Part shown: positions 1 through 5,840 of the stretch, piece by piece
How the letters are laid out: every line of letters begins with the position of its first letter
How positions within the stretch are numbered: the first letter of the stretch is position 1
Origin: Pseudomonas sp.
GTDB lineage: Bacteria; Pseudomonadota; Gammaproteobacteria; Pseudomonadales; Pseudomonadaceae
Reading direction: 5' to 3'
Length of the DNA stretch: 6,019 nt
Assembly: GCA_007117785.1 (NCBI GenBank)
Contig: SKFV01000368.1
Span: 1-6,019 of the forward strand
The notes under the pieces: model-generated
What the model saw: the letters and a program-made list of their open reading frames with translations, nothing else
What the model was told of the DNA's origin: nothing
The model's database searches: none
Program-made: the position numbers and the translations under genes

Positions 1-2157
1 GAAATCATCCGGTTTGATGCCCGGGCTCTGCAGATACTCGCCAGCCGGTGAACTGGACTTGATGGAGCCTGCCGGGGAAATGTGGTCGGTGGTGATCGAA
101 TCGCCGAATACCGCCAATACATAGGCCTGTTCAACCGGCTCGACCGGTTTCAGCGGCTGATCGATCTGCTCAAAGTAAGGTGGATTCTGCACGTAGCTGG
201 ACTTGCTGTCCCAGGCATAGGTGCTGCTGTCTGGTACCTTGATGCTCTGCCAGTGCTCGTCACCGCTGAAGACATCCGCGTAGCGTTCACGGAACATGCT
301 TTGCTTCACCATGGCTACTGCGTCGGCGATTTCCGCATTACTCGGCCAGATATCCTGCAGGAATACCGGCTGGTTGTTTGCATCCAGCCCCAATGGCTCC
401 TTGGCCAGGTTCATCCGCGTATTGCCAGCCAGCGCGTAGGCAACGACCAGCGGCGGTGACGCCAGCCAGTTGGCCTTGACCTGTTGATGCACCCGGCCTT
501 CGAAATTGCGATTGCCGGACAATACCGATGAAACCACCAGATCGTGTTCGCCAATGGCATTGCTTATCTCTTCGGGCAGCGGGCCAGAATTACCGATGCA
601 GGTGGTGCAACCGTAACCGACCAGGTTGAAACCCAGCTTGTCCAGGTATTCATTCAGGCCCGCCTTGGCCAGATAGTCGGTGACCACCTTGGAACCGGGC
701 GCCAGTGACGACTTGACCCAAGGCTTGCGCTGCAAGCCCCTTTCCAGCGCCTTTTTCGCGACCAGACCAGCTGCCATCATGACGCTGGGATTGGAGGTAT
801 TGGTGCAGGAAGTGATTGCAGCAATCACCACGGCGCCATGATTGAGCACCTGTTCCTCGCCATCAATCATCACCACGGCATCACCCCGGTGGGAGCCGAC
901 GGCGGTGCCGCCACCGCCCTCACTTTCCAGCCGGGCTTCTTCTCCGTCCGGTACAACCTGCAAAGCCAGCAGATCATCAAAGGCTTTGGGTACATCGCCC
1001 AGTGCAACCCGGTCCTGCGGGCGCTTCGGGCCGGCCAGACTGGCTTCCACCTCGTTCATGTCCAGATGCAGGGTGGTGGTAAAAACCGGCTCGTGCCCGG
1101 GCTCACGCCACAGTCCCTGCGCCTTGCAGTAGGCTTCCACCCGCTCGATAACCGCATCCGGCCGACCCGTCTGGCGCATATACTCCAGCGTGACCTCATC
1201 CACCGGAAAGAAGCCGCAGGTGGCACCGTATTCTGGCGCCATGTTGGCAATAGTGGCGCGGTCGGCCAGCGGCAGATCGGCCAACCCATCGCCGTAGAAT
1301 TCAACAAACTTGCCGACCACGCCCTGGGCGCGCAGCATCTGGGTGACGGTCAACACCAGGTCGGTAGCCGTCATGCCCTCTTTCATCTTGCCGGTCAGCT
1401 TGAAGCCAACCACTTCCGGGATCAGCATGGAAACGGGTTGCCCCAGCATGGCAGCTTCCGCCTCGATACCACCGACACCCCAGCCAAGCACACCCAGGCC
1501 ATTGATCATGGTGGTATGTGAGTCGGTACCCACCAGGGTGTCCGGGTAGGCCCAGTGCTCACCATCACGCTCTTCGGCCCATACGCTTTCAGCCAGATAC
1601 TCAAGGTTAACCTGGTGGCAGATGCCAGTGCCCGGCGGTACCACACGAAAATTGTTGAACGCCTGTTGGCCCCAGCGTAGAAAGGCATAACGCTCACCGT
1701 TACGCTCCATCTCAATGGCTACGTTGTCCTTGAAGGCGCTGGCATCGGCAAAGCGGTCGACCATAACGGAGTGATCAATCACCAAATCGACGGGCGACAA
1801 AGGGTTGATCCGCTGTGGATCACCGCCCGCTTTGGCCACGGCATCACGCATGGCGGCAAGATCCACAACCGCAGGTACGCCAGTAAAGTCCTGCATCAGA
1901 ACGCGCGCCGGTCGGTACTGGATTTCCCGGGTTGAGCGCTGTTCCTTGAGCCAGTCTACGATGGCCTGGCAATCCTCCAGGGTTACCGTACTGCCATCTT
2001 CATTGCGCAGCAGGTTTTCCAGCAAGACCTTGAGTGACATCGGCAAACGGCTGATATCACCCAGTTTTTCCGCAGCTTTGGGCAACGAATGATATTGGTA
2101 GGTGGTTGCCCCGACGGCGAGGCTTTGCTGGCTGTCCAGACTGTTCTTGAAGCTCAT
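1..2157 (-). CDS. acnA: Aconitate hydratase AcnA (3' end beyond window)
   Basis: Aconitase interconverts citrate and isocitrate through cis-aconitate in the cytoplasmic TCA cycle, using a [4Fe-4S] cluster. The window holds 719 codons read without a break; AcnA proteins are about 890-910 residues, so roughly the last fifth is off the left edge. The protein begins MSFKNSLDSQQSLAVG. The three cluster cysteines are present: Cys451 in ITSCTNTSNP, and Cys517 and Cys520 in YGCTTCIGNSG. The 66-residue gap from the first to the second equals that in E. coli AcnA. A DSHTT motif lies at about 212-216. GDSITTDHISPAGSI, the entry to the swivel domain, starts at about residue 685. A Gly/Glu-rich linker (ESEGGGGTAVGSHRGD) precedes the third domain part and looks typical of Pseudomonas AcnA. 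The start is supported by AAGAGGA (2164-2170) six bases upstream. The AcnA/IRP1-type N-terminus excludes AcnB. The gene is divergent from aer. A terminator-like hairpin lies just upstream of the ribosome binding site. Confidence 0.97.
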   Translation of the reverse strand, partial: MSFKNSLDSQQSLAVGATTYQYHSLPKAAEKLGDISRLPMSLKVLLENLLRNEDGSTVTLEDCQAIVDWLKEQRSTREIQYRPARVLMQDFTGVPAVVDLAAMRDAVAKAGGDPQRINPLSPVDLVIDHSVMVDRFADASAFKDNVAIEMERNGERYAFLRWGQQAFNNFRVVPPGTGICHQVNLEYLAESVWAEERDGEHWAYPDTLVGTDSHTTMINGLGVLGWGVGGIEAEAAMLGQPVSMLIPEVVGFKLTGKMKEGMTATDLVLTVTQMLRAQGVVGKFVEFYGDGLADLPLADRATIANMAPEYGATCGFFPVDEVTLEYMRQTGRPDAVIERVEAYCKAQGLWREPGHEPVFTTTLHLDMNEVEASLAGPKRPQDRVALGDVPKAFDDLLALQVVPDGEEARLESEGGGGTAVGSHRGDAVVMIDGEEQVLNHGAVVIAAITSCTNTSNPSVMMAAGLVAKKALERGLQRKPWVKSSLAPGSKVVTDYLAKAGLNEYLDKLGFNLVGYGCTTCIGNSGPLPEEISNAIGEHDLVVSSVLSGNRNFEGRVHQQVKANWLASPPLVVAYALAGNTRMNLAKEPLGLDANNQPVFLQDIWPSNAEIADAVAMVKQSMFRERYADVFSGDEHWQSIKVPDSSTYAWDSKSSYVQNPPYFEQIDQPLKPVEPVEQAYVLAVFGDSITTDHISPAGSIKSSSPAGEYLQSPGIKPDDF

Positions 2158-2177
2158 GCTGAATCCTCTTGTCAAAA

Positions 2178-2196
2178 CGCTGGCAGCATGCCAGCG
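2178..2196 (-). promoter_or_regulatory. Terminator-like hairpin in the acnA leader
   Basis: A perfect inverted repeat, CGCTGGCA / TGCCAGCG, with a three-base loop forms an 8-bp GC-rich stem. Read on the minus strand it is followed at once by TTTT and then, a few bases on, by the AAGAGGA ribosome binding site of acnA. That is the layout of a short intrinsic terminator or a leader structure in the acnA 5' UTR. No clear sigma-70 promoter stands out upstream; a weak candidate is TTGATG at about 2239-2244 with TGTAGT 16 bases on. Whether it attenuates, protects the mRNA end, or binds a regulator cannot be told from sequence. Confidence 0.5.
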
Positions 2197-2252
2197 GCAG
2201 AATAGCTATACTCCCCACACTACAAGGTCTGCTGCGGGCACATCAATGCGAT

Positions 2253-2279
2253 TAAAGATATTTATCTCGCTGACGATAA
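2253..2279 (+). promoter_or_regulatory. Sigma-28 (FliA) promoter for aer
   Basis: TAAAGATA (2253-2260), exactly 11 bases, then GACGATAA (2272-2279). The known FliA consensus is TAAAGTTT-N11-GCCGATAA, so 6 of 8 and 7 of 8 positions match with the correct spacing. Transcription would begin near 2286-2288, giving a leader of about 45 bases before the aer ATG at 2331. FliA control is expected for a chemoreceptor, since E. coli aer is FliA-dependent. The site faces aer and sits in the intergenic region shared with acnA. Confidence 0.82.
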
Positions 2280-2330
2280 ACACAGCATAGACTAATAACC
2301 TATAAAACCTTGCCGCAACCAGGATGCCCC

Positions 2331-3887
2331 ATGCGAAATAATCAGCCCGTCACTCAGCGCGAACAGACCTTTCCCGAAGCGCAGCGGCTGATCTCTACGA
2401 CAGATCTGAAGGGCATAATCCGCTATGCCAATGATGACTTCGTGGCGATCAGTGGATTTAAAAGCGAGGAACTGATTGGCAGCCCGCATAATCTGGTCCG
2501 CCACCCGGACGTTCCCTCCGCGATTTTCGAGCATATGTGGGCCGACCTCAAGGCGGGCCGCAGCTGGATGGGCATCATCAAGAATCGTTGCAAGAACGGT
2601 GATCACTACTGGGTCAACGCCTACGTCACGCCGGTATGGGAACGTGGCCAGGTCACCGGTTATGAGTCAGTCCGGGTCAAGCCTACTGCTCAGCAACTCA
2701 AGCGCGCCGAGCAGCTTTATCAGCGTCTCAACCGGGGCGGCAAGGCCGTCCCTGCCAACTGGCAGGGCTGGATTGGCGACCTGGCACCAATGCCGATAGT
2801 CGGCGGTATCACCGCCGCGCTGGGTAGCGGTTTCGGGGGGTGGGGCATTGCTGCCGGTCTGGTCGTCAGCGTACCTGCAGCGCTTGCCTGGCGCGCCTGG
2901 CAAGAGGCTCGCTTGCAACGACTGATTCGCCAGGCCTCAAACAGCATCGCTGACCCGCTGCTGGCGCAAATGTATACCCCCCACCGAGGTACTCTGGCGC
3001 AGCTTGAAATGGCGCTACTGAGCCAACAGGCCCGCTTGCGCACCAGCCTGACCCGGCTGCTCGATAGTTCAGGTCAGTTACGTATTCAGGCGACGGAAGC
3101 CAGCCAGTTGGCGCTGGACAGCTCCCAAGGCCTCAGCCAGCAGCGCAAAGAAACCGAGCAAGTGGCGACAGCAGTCAATGAAATGGCCGCAGCCACCCAG
3201 GAAGTCTCCGGCAATGTACAGCGCACAGCGGAATCAACCCGCCACGCCAGTGAACTGGCCAGCCAGGGCAAGGAAGTCACTCAGGCCACACGCCGCGCCA
3301 TCGAGCAGTTGGCCAGTGCCGTCAACGCTGCTGCCGAGGTCTCCAGTCAGCTGGCCAGTGATGCCAAACAGATCGGTACCGTGGTAGATGTCATCAAGGG
3401 CATTGCCGAGCAAACCAATCTGTTGGCCCTTAACGCCGCGATTGAGGCTGCACGAGCTGGTGAACAGGGTCGCGGATTTGCCGTGGTGGCCGATGAAGTG
3501 CGCGCCCTGGCCAGTCGCACGGCCGACTCCACCGAGCAGATCCACGGACTGATTGCCAACCTGCAGCAAGCGGCAGAAAAAGCCGTGAGCGCCATGCAGC
3601 AAGGGCATAGTCAGGCCGACAAGGGGCTGGAAAGAGTGGTTGCAGCGGATGAGGCACTGGACGGTATCAGCCGCGCTATCGAGCAGATCAACGATATGGC
3701 CAACCAGATTGCCAGTGCAGCTGAAGAGCAAAGCGCGGTTGCCGAGGAGATTAACCGCAATATCACCACCATTGCCGACCTGTCCGAGTCAACGGCAGCC
3801 AAGGCCCAGCGCAGTGCTGATTTGAGCATCGAACTGGCAGATACGGCTGGCCAGCAGTCTGAACTGGTCGAGCGCTTCAACCGCTGA
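2331..3887 (+). CDS. aer: Aerotaxis/redox receptor Aer (PAS-FAD methyl-accepting chemotaxis protein)
   Basis: An inner-membrane chemoreceptor of 518 residues that senses oxygen or electron-transport status through FAD bound in a cytoplasmic PAS domain and signals to CheA/CheW. The PAS domain spans about residues 10-118. In VRHPD, Arg57, His58 and Asp60, with Trp79 further on, fall at the same numbers as the FAD-pocket residues of E. coli Aer. A hydrophobic Gly/Ala-rich segment (about 155-187) is the membrane anchor, with no large periplasmic domain. A HAMP-like linker follows (about 190-245), then a long coiled-coil signalling domain whose hairpin tip is at about 357-394 (EQTNLLALNAAIEAARAGEQ, then GRGFAVVADEVR). 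The C-terminus is VERFNR, without a CheR/CheB-binding NWETF-type tail. The ATG at 2331 is chosen over an in-frame TTG at 2310 because AGGA (2321-2324) lies six bases before it and MRNNQPVTQRE is the usual N-terminus of the Pseudomonas protein. It is transcribed away from acnA, probably by FliA. Confidence 0.96.
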   Translation: MRNNQPVTQREQTFPEAQRLISTTDLKGIIRYANDDFVAISGFKSEELIGSPHNLVRHPDVPSAIFEHMWADLKAGRSWMGIIKNRCKNGDHYWVNAYVTPVWERGQVTGYESVRVKPTAQQLKRAEQLYQRLNRGGKAVPANWQGWIGDLAPMPIVGGITAALGSGFGGWGIAAGLVVSVPAALAWRAWQEARLQRLIRQASNSIADPLLAQMYTPHRGTLAQLEMALLSQQARLRTSLTRLLDSSGQLRIQATEASQLALDSSQGLSQQRKETEQVATAVNEMAAATQEVSGNVQRTAESTRHASELASQGKEVTQATRRAIEQLASAVNAAAEVSSQLASDAKQIGTVVDVIKGIAEQTNLLALNAAIEAARAGEQGRGFAVVADEVRALASRTADSTEQIHGLIANLQQAAEKAVSAMQQGHSQADKGLERVVAADEALDGISRAIEQINDMANQIASAAEEQSAVAEEINRNITTIADLSESTAAKAQRSADLSIELADTAGQQSELVERFNR

Positions 3888-3898
3888 TCTGCAGTCGG

Positions 3899-3925
3899 CA
3901 GGGTCGGCACAATGTGCCGGCCCTG
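3899..3925 (+). terminator. Hairpin between convergent aer and usp genes
   Basis: A 12-bp stem, CAGGGTCGGCAC / GTGCCGGCCCTG, with a three-base AAT loop, 11 bases after the aer stop and 10 bases from the usp stop. One pair (3904/3920) is U-G in the plus-strand RNA but C-A in the minus-strand RNA, so the structure is more stable in the aer transcript. No T-run follows on either strand, so this is either a weak intrinsic terminator or a 3'-end stabilising stem. Confidence 0.55.
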
Positions 3926-3935
3926 ACATTCGGCA

Positions 3936-4364
3936 TTATTTGACCAACAATACCGGTACCGGCACTTCGTGCACGATACGAGTGGCGACCGACCCCATCA
4001 CCAGGTTACCCAGATTGCTCATGCCACGGGTGCCCATGACCACCGTATTGCAACCGAAGGCCTTGACCGCCTTGACCACTTCGCCAATGACTTCACCCAT
4101 TACTGCATGGGTCTCGAAATCGATCTTCGCCGCCTCCAGCATGCTTGCGGCATCGGCATTTATTTCCTGGCCGTGTTGCACTGCTCCTTCGCGAAGCTGA
4201 TCGAGCATGCTCGCTGAGACATAATTGCCATACAGCTTGGGCTCGCTCTGCACATTGATCACATGTACCTTGATCGCTGGGTACGCGGCTGAAAAGTCAA
4301 CCAGATATTGAACGGCGCGCTTGGCGCTGGATGAACCGTCGAAGGGTACCAATACATTTTGCAT
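3936..4364 (-). CDS. Universal stress protein, UspA family (ATP-binding type)
   Basis: A cytoplasmic single-domain Usp of 142 residues, the normal family length. It opens with the beta-1 strand and acidic residue typical of the fold (MQNVLVPFDGSSSAK, Asp9). Near the end it carries the full nucleotide-binding motif G-x2-G-x9-G-S: Gly111, Gly114, Gly124, Ser125 in GTRGMSNLGNLVMGS. It ends in the expected beta-5 strand VPVPVLLVK. Members with this motif bind ATP and dimerise, and many are induced by starvation, oxygen limitation or other stress. Which stress applies here is not shown. A strong ribosome binding site, GGAAAGGA (4371-4378), lies six bases before ATG. A TATACT -10-like hexamer (4406-4411, minus strand) is upstream but lacks a well-spaced -35. 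The gene is convergent with aer and divergent from the GNAT gene, so it is probably monocistronic. Confidence 0.93.
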   Translation of the reverse strand: MQNVLVPFDGSSSAKRAVQYLVDFSAAYPAIKVHVINVQSEPKLYGNYVSASMLDQLREGAVQHGQEINADAASMLEAAKIDFETHAVMGEVIGEVVKAVKAFGCNTVVMGTRGMSNLGNLVMGSVATRIVHEVPVPVLLVK

Positions 4365-4464
4365 AGAGTGTCCTTTCCATTTCGTAAAACAACATGACCT
4401 GTATGAGTATAACCGCTATCCAGTGTCGCAAATCCGTTCAAGCAGCAACTGACGCAGGTCAAGC

Positions 4465-4869
4465 ATGCGCATAGATATACTAATGGATAGTGCGTATCCG
4501 CTGGTCAATCGCTTCTACAAAACACAAGGCAGCCGTATGCGCGCTCGCGGACAGCACCAGGTCTGGGTGTTGCGTGATCCTGATATAGCGTGCGCACTCT
4601 GCCTGGAACCGGTTGCCGAGGGGTTCTGGCTGACCAGCCTGTGCACCGCCGTGGAGCGCCGCCAGCAAGGCCTGGCCAGACGACTGATGACTACCTGCCT
4701 GGCACAGCTCGACAGCCCTGTATGGCTGTTTTGCGCCCCGGAACTGGCACCCCTGTACCAGTCATGCGGCTTCGCTCCAGCAGAACAACTGCCCCACGCG
4801 TTGCAACAACGTCTGCAGCGCTATCAAAGGCACAAGCGCCTGATTGCCATGCAGTGCACCAGCGTATAA
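4465..4869 (+). CDS. GNAT-family N-acetyltransferase (substrate unknown)
   Basis: A compact 134-residue protein of the Gcn5-related acetyltransferase fold, expected to transfer an acetyl group from acetyl-CoA to an amine. Motif A, the acetyl-CoA pyrophosphate loop, is visible as the beta-4 strand EGFWLTSLCTAVE followed by RRQQGLARRLM (R/Q-x-x-G-x-A at 66-71). Motif B is seen as VWLFCAPELAPLYQSCGF (86-103), with Tyr98 at the usual position of the possible general acid. The C-terminal tail is Gln/Arg-rich and probably helical (LQQRLQRYQRHKR). The first ATG is preferred because AGGT (4456-4459) lies five bases upstream; the in-frame ATG at 4483 has no ribosome binding site. Similar small GNATs occur in Pseudomonas, but I cannot name a substrate. 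No terminator is seen in the first bases after the stop. Confidence 0.85.
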   Translation: MRIDILMDSAYPLVNRFYKTQGSRMRARGQHQVWVLRDPDIACALCLEPVAEGFWLTSLCTAVERRQQGLARRLMTTCLAQLDSPVWLFCAPELAPLYQSCGFAPAEQLPHALQQRLQRYQRHKRLIAMQCTSV

Positions 4870-4875
4870 CCCAAG

Positions 4876-4890
4876 GCTCCATCATGGTGC
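4876..4890 (+). promoter_or_regulatory. NtrC-like enhancer site upstream of the porin gene
   Basis: GCTCC-ATCAT-GGTGC matches the NtrC half-site pattern GCACC-N5-GGTGC at 9 of 10 positions; the next base outward on the right (A4891) also fits. Its centre (4883) lies about 112 bases upstream of the start predicted from the sigma-54 promoter, the distance range of classical NtrC enhancers such as those at glnA. A poorer overlapping candidate at 4889-4903 (GCATC-N5-ACTGC, 7 of 10) could be a second site. The site starts right after the GNAT stop codon. Confidence 0.5.
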
Positions 4891-4967
4891 ATCCCGATAC
4901 TGCAACAGCACTGATATAAACCTGCAACAATAACTTAACTATTTGTTTTTATTGATAATAAGTAAAA

Positions 4968-4984
4968 CTGGCACAGTTTCTGCT
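4968..4984 (+). promoter_or_regulatory. Sigma-54 (RpoN) -24/-12 promoter for the porin gene
   Basis: CTGGCACAGTTTCTGCT has the invariant GG (4970-4971) and GC (4982-4983) exactly ten bases apart. The -24 element TGGCAC is perfect, and the -12 element CTGCT differs from TTGCT at one base. Transcription would start near 4995, about 50 bases before the ATG at 5045. RpoN promoters need an upstream activator; the NtrC-like site at 4876-4890 is the natural candidate. The roughly 45 bases just upstream of the promoter (4921-4967) are markedly AT-rich and contain the IHF-type core TATCAA on the minus strand (4952-4957), as expected for DNA bending, though the full IHF consensus is not met. Confidence 0.82.
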
Positions 4985-5002
4985 CAGGTGATATCGCCAA
5001 CC

Positions 5003-5021
5003 AATTCAACATGATTGAATT
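5003..5021 (+). repeat. Perfect 7-bp inverted repeat in the porin leader
   Basis: AATTCAA (5003-5009) and TTGAATT (5015-5021) flank CATGA. It falls at about +9 to +27 of the predicted transcript and is followed by T's to 5024, ending 7 bases before the GGGGA ribosome binding site. The stem is AT-rich and would be weak as RNA, so a protein-binding operator is at least as likely as a leader hairpin. No regulator can be assigned. Confidence 0.4.
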
Positions 5022-5044
5022 TTTACACAACGGGGATACACCAC

Positions 5045-5746
5045 ATGATGAAGAAACTTGCCATTGCCATCGCCACCGCCAGCACTCTGAGTGTTGCCAG
5101 CATGGCGCAAGCCGAAACTTTTGATACTGCAATCGGCGAACTGGATGTCAGCATGACTGCTACGCTGGCGACTGATTATATCTGGCGCGGTCAGTCACAA
5201 ACCGGCGGTAAGGGTGCTGCCCAGGCTAGCCTGGATATCGCTCATGAAAGCGGTTTCTACATTGGTGCCTGGGGCTCCAACGTTGACTTCGGTGACGCAG
5301 ATGATTCCACCATTGAGCTGGATTACTACCTCGGCTTCGGTGCTGATATCACTCCGGACGTCAGCTACGACATCAGCTGGAACTCCTATACCTTCCCTGG
5401 CGCGAACGATAACAACGTCGAGGAGTGGATTCTGGGAGTAGGTCTTTATGGCTTTGATCTGGCTGCAAAATATGCTTACGATCCGGTAAGTTCACGTTAT
5501 TACAGCGTAGGCTACGGCTTCGATCTGCCTGAGGGCTTCGGTCTGGGTCTGCACGTCGGTTATGGCGACGACAGTGACTTTACCTACCGCGACTGGGCCG
5601 CCACCATATCTAAAGAGTTCCTCGGCCTTGACCTGGCGTTGATGTATTCAGACACCAACATCAGCAACTCTGACTGCCGTGATGCTTACGAAAGAAGCCG
5701 CTCTTGCAGCTCGAACTGGACCTTCTCAGCCTCGAAAAGTTTCTAA
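5045..5746 (+). CDS. TorF-family putative outer-membrane porin
   Basis: A predicted outer-membrane beta-barrel protein of 233 residues, resembling the TorF / TIGR02001 (Gcw_chp) family. The signal peptide is clear: MMKKLAIAIATASTLSVASMAQA, cleaved after Ala23 (AQA-ETF). The mature part opens with the family-type VSMTATLATDYIWRGQSQT. It continues with alternating aromatic/polar strands (SGFYIGAWGSNVDFGD, ELDYYLGFGAD) and ends in ASKSF, whose terminal Phe fits a BAM-recognised last strand. Two cysteines, Cys211 and Cys221, near the end could form a disulphide in the periplasm. ATG 5045 is chosen because GGGGA (5032-5036) lies eight bases upstream and the signal peptide begins there; an in-frame TTG at 5015 would add residues ahead of the signal peptide. 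Transport specificity is unknown. A sigma-54 promoter and an NtrC-like site upstream suggest induction under nitrogen limitation. Two hairpins follow the stop, so it is probably a single-gene unit. Confidence 0.9.
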   Translation: MMKKLAIAIATASTLSVASMAQAETFDTAIGELDVSMTATLATDYIWRGQSQTGGKGAAQASLDIAHESGFYIGAWGSNVDFGDADDSTIELDYYLGFGADITPDVSYDISWNSYTFPGANDNNVEEWILGVGLYGFDLAAKYAYDPVSSRYYSVGYGFDLPEGFGLGLHVGYGDDSDFTYRDWAATISKEFLGLDLALMYSDTNISNSDCRDAYERSRSCSSNWTFSASKSF

Positions 5747-5755
5747 GCTGTGCAT

Positions 5756-5786
5756 AACCCCGTATCGCTTCCGCGGTATGGGGTTT
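5756..5786 (+). terminator. First hairpin after the porin gene
   Basis: AACCCCGTATCGC and GCGGTATGGGGTT pair over 13 bp around a TTCC loop, 9 bases after the stop codon. Two of the pairs are G-U in plus-strand RNA and would be A-C mismatches in minus-strand RNA, so the stem belongs to the porin transcript. Only TTT follows, so termination may be partial or the stem may protect the 3' end. Confidence 0.5.
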
Positions 5787-5810
5787 CAACATTGTGCTTC
5801 TTCAGTATTT

Positions 5811-5840
5811 AACCCGGCATCCATGACTGCCGGGGTTTTT
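5811..5840 (+). terminator. Intrinsic terminator after the porin gene
   Basis: AACCCGGCA (5811-5819) pairs with TGCCGGGGTT (5828-5837) with one bulged G; the core is CCCGGCA / TGCCGGG with an 8-base loop. A run of five T's (5836-5840) follows. This is a standard Rho-independent terminator for the plus strand. It overlaps the last bases of the convergent cysteine-cluster gene (stop at 5839-5841). The same stem could form in that gene's transcript, but with a poor T-run. Confidence 0.75.

Noticed and set aside
838..1521. A 227-codon plus-strand open frame, and shorter ones at 82-459 and 1310-1549
   Set aside because: They lie wholly opposite the aconitase coding strand, have no ribosome binding site, and translate to Gln/His-rich, low-complexity protein typical of the reverse frames of a GC-rich gene.
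2261..2280. Inverted repeat TTTATC-N8-GATAAA as a possible operator
   Set aside because: The right arm is part of the FliA -10 element (GACGATAA), so the dyad is adequately explained by the promoter.
2310..2330. TTG at 2310 as the aer start
   Set aside because: It would add seven residues not found in Aer proteins as I know them; the ATG at 2331 has a properly spaced AGGA and gives exact E. coli numbering of the FAD residues.
3234..3731. A 165-codon minus-strand open frame, with others opposite aer
   Set aside because: These are antisense to the conserved signalling domain of Aer; their Leu/Gly/His-rich sequence resembles no protein I recognise and no start signal is present.
4449..4462. 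ANR/FNR-like palindrome (TTGAC-N4-GTCAG on the minus strand) upstream of the stress-protein gene
   Set aside because: Only 7 of 10 positions fit TTGAT-N4-ATCAA, it overlaps the GNAT ribosome binding site, and it would sit near -56 of the only -10 candidate, not at a usual FNR distance.
4889..4903. A second NtrC site GCATC-N5-ACTGC
   Set aside because: Only 7 of 10 positions match and it overlaps the better site by two bases; mentioned there but not called.
4952..4965. ANR/FNR-like TTGAT-N4-AGTAA just before the sigma-54 promoter
   Set aside because: 8 of 10 match, but in a very AT-rich stretch where chance matches are likely; the right half lacks the key TC. An IHF role for this stretch is at least as likely.
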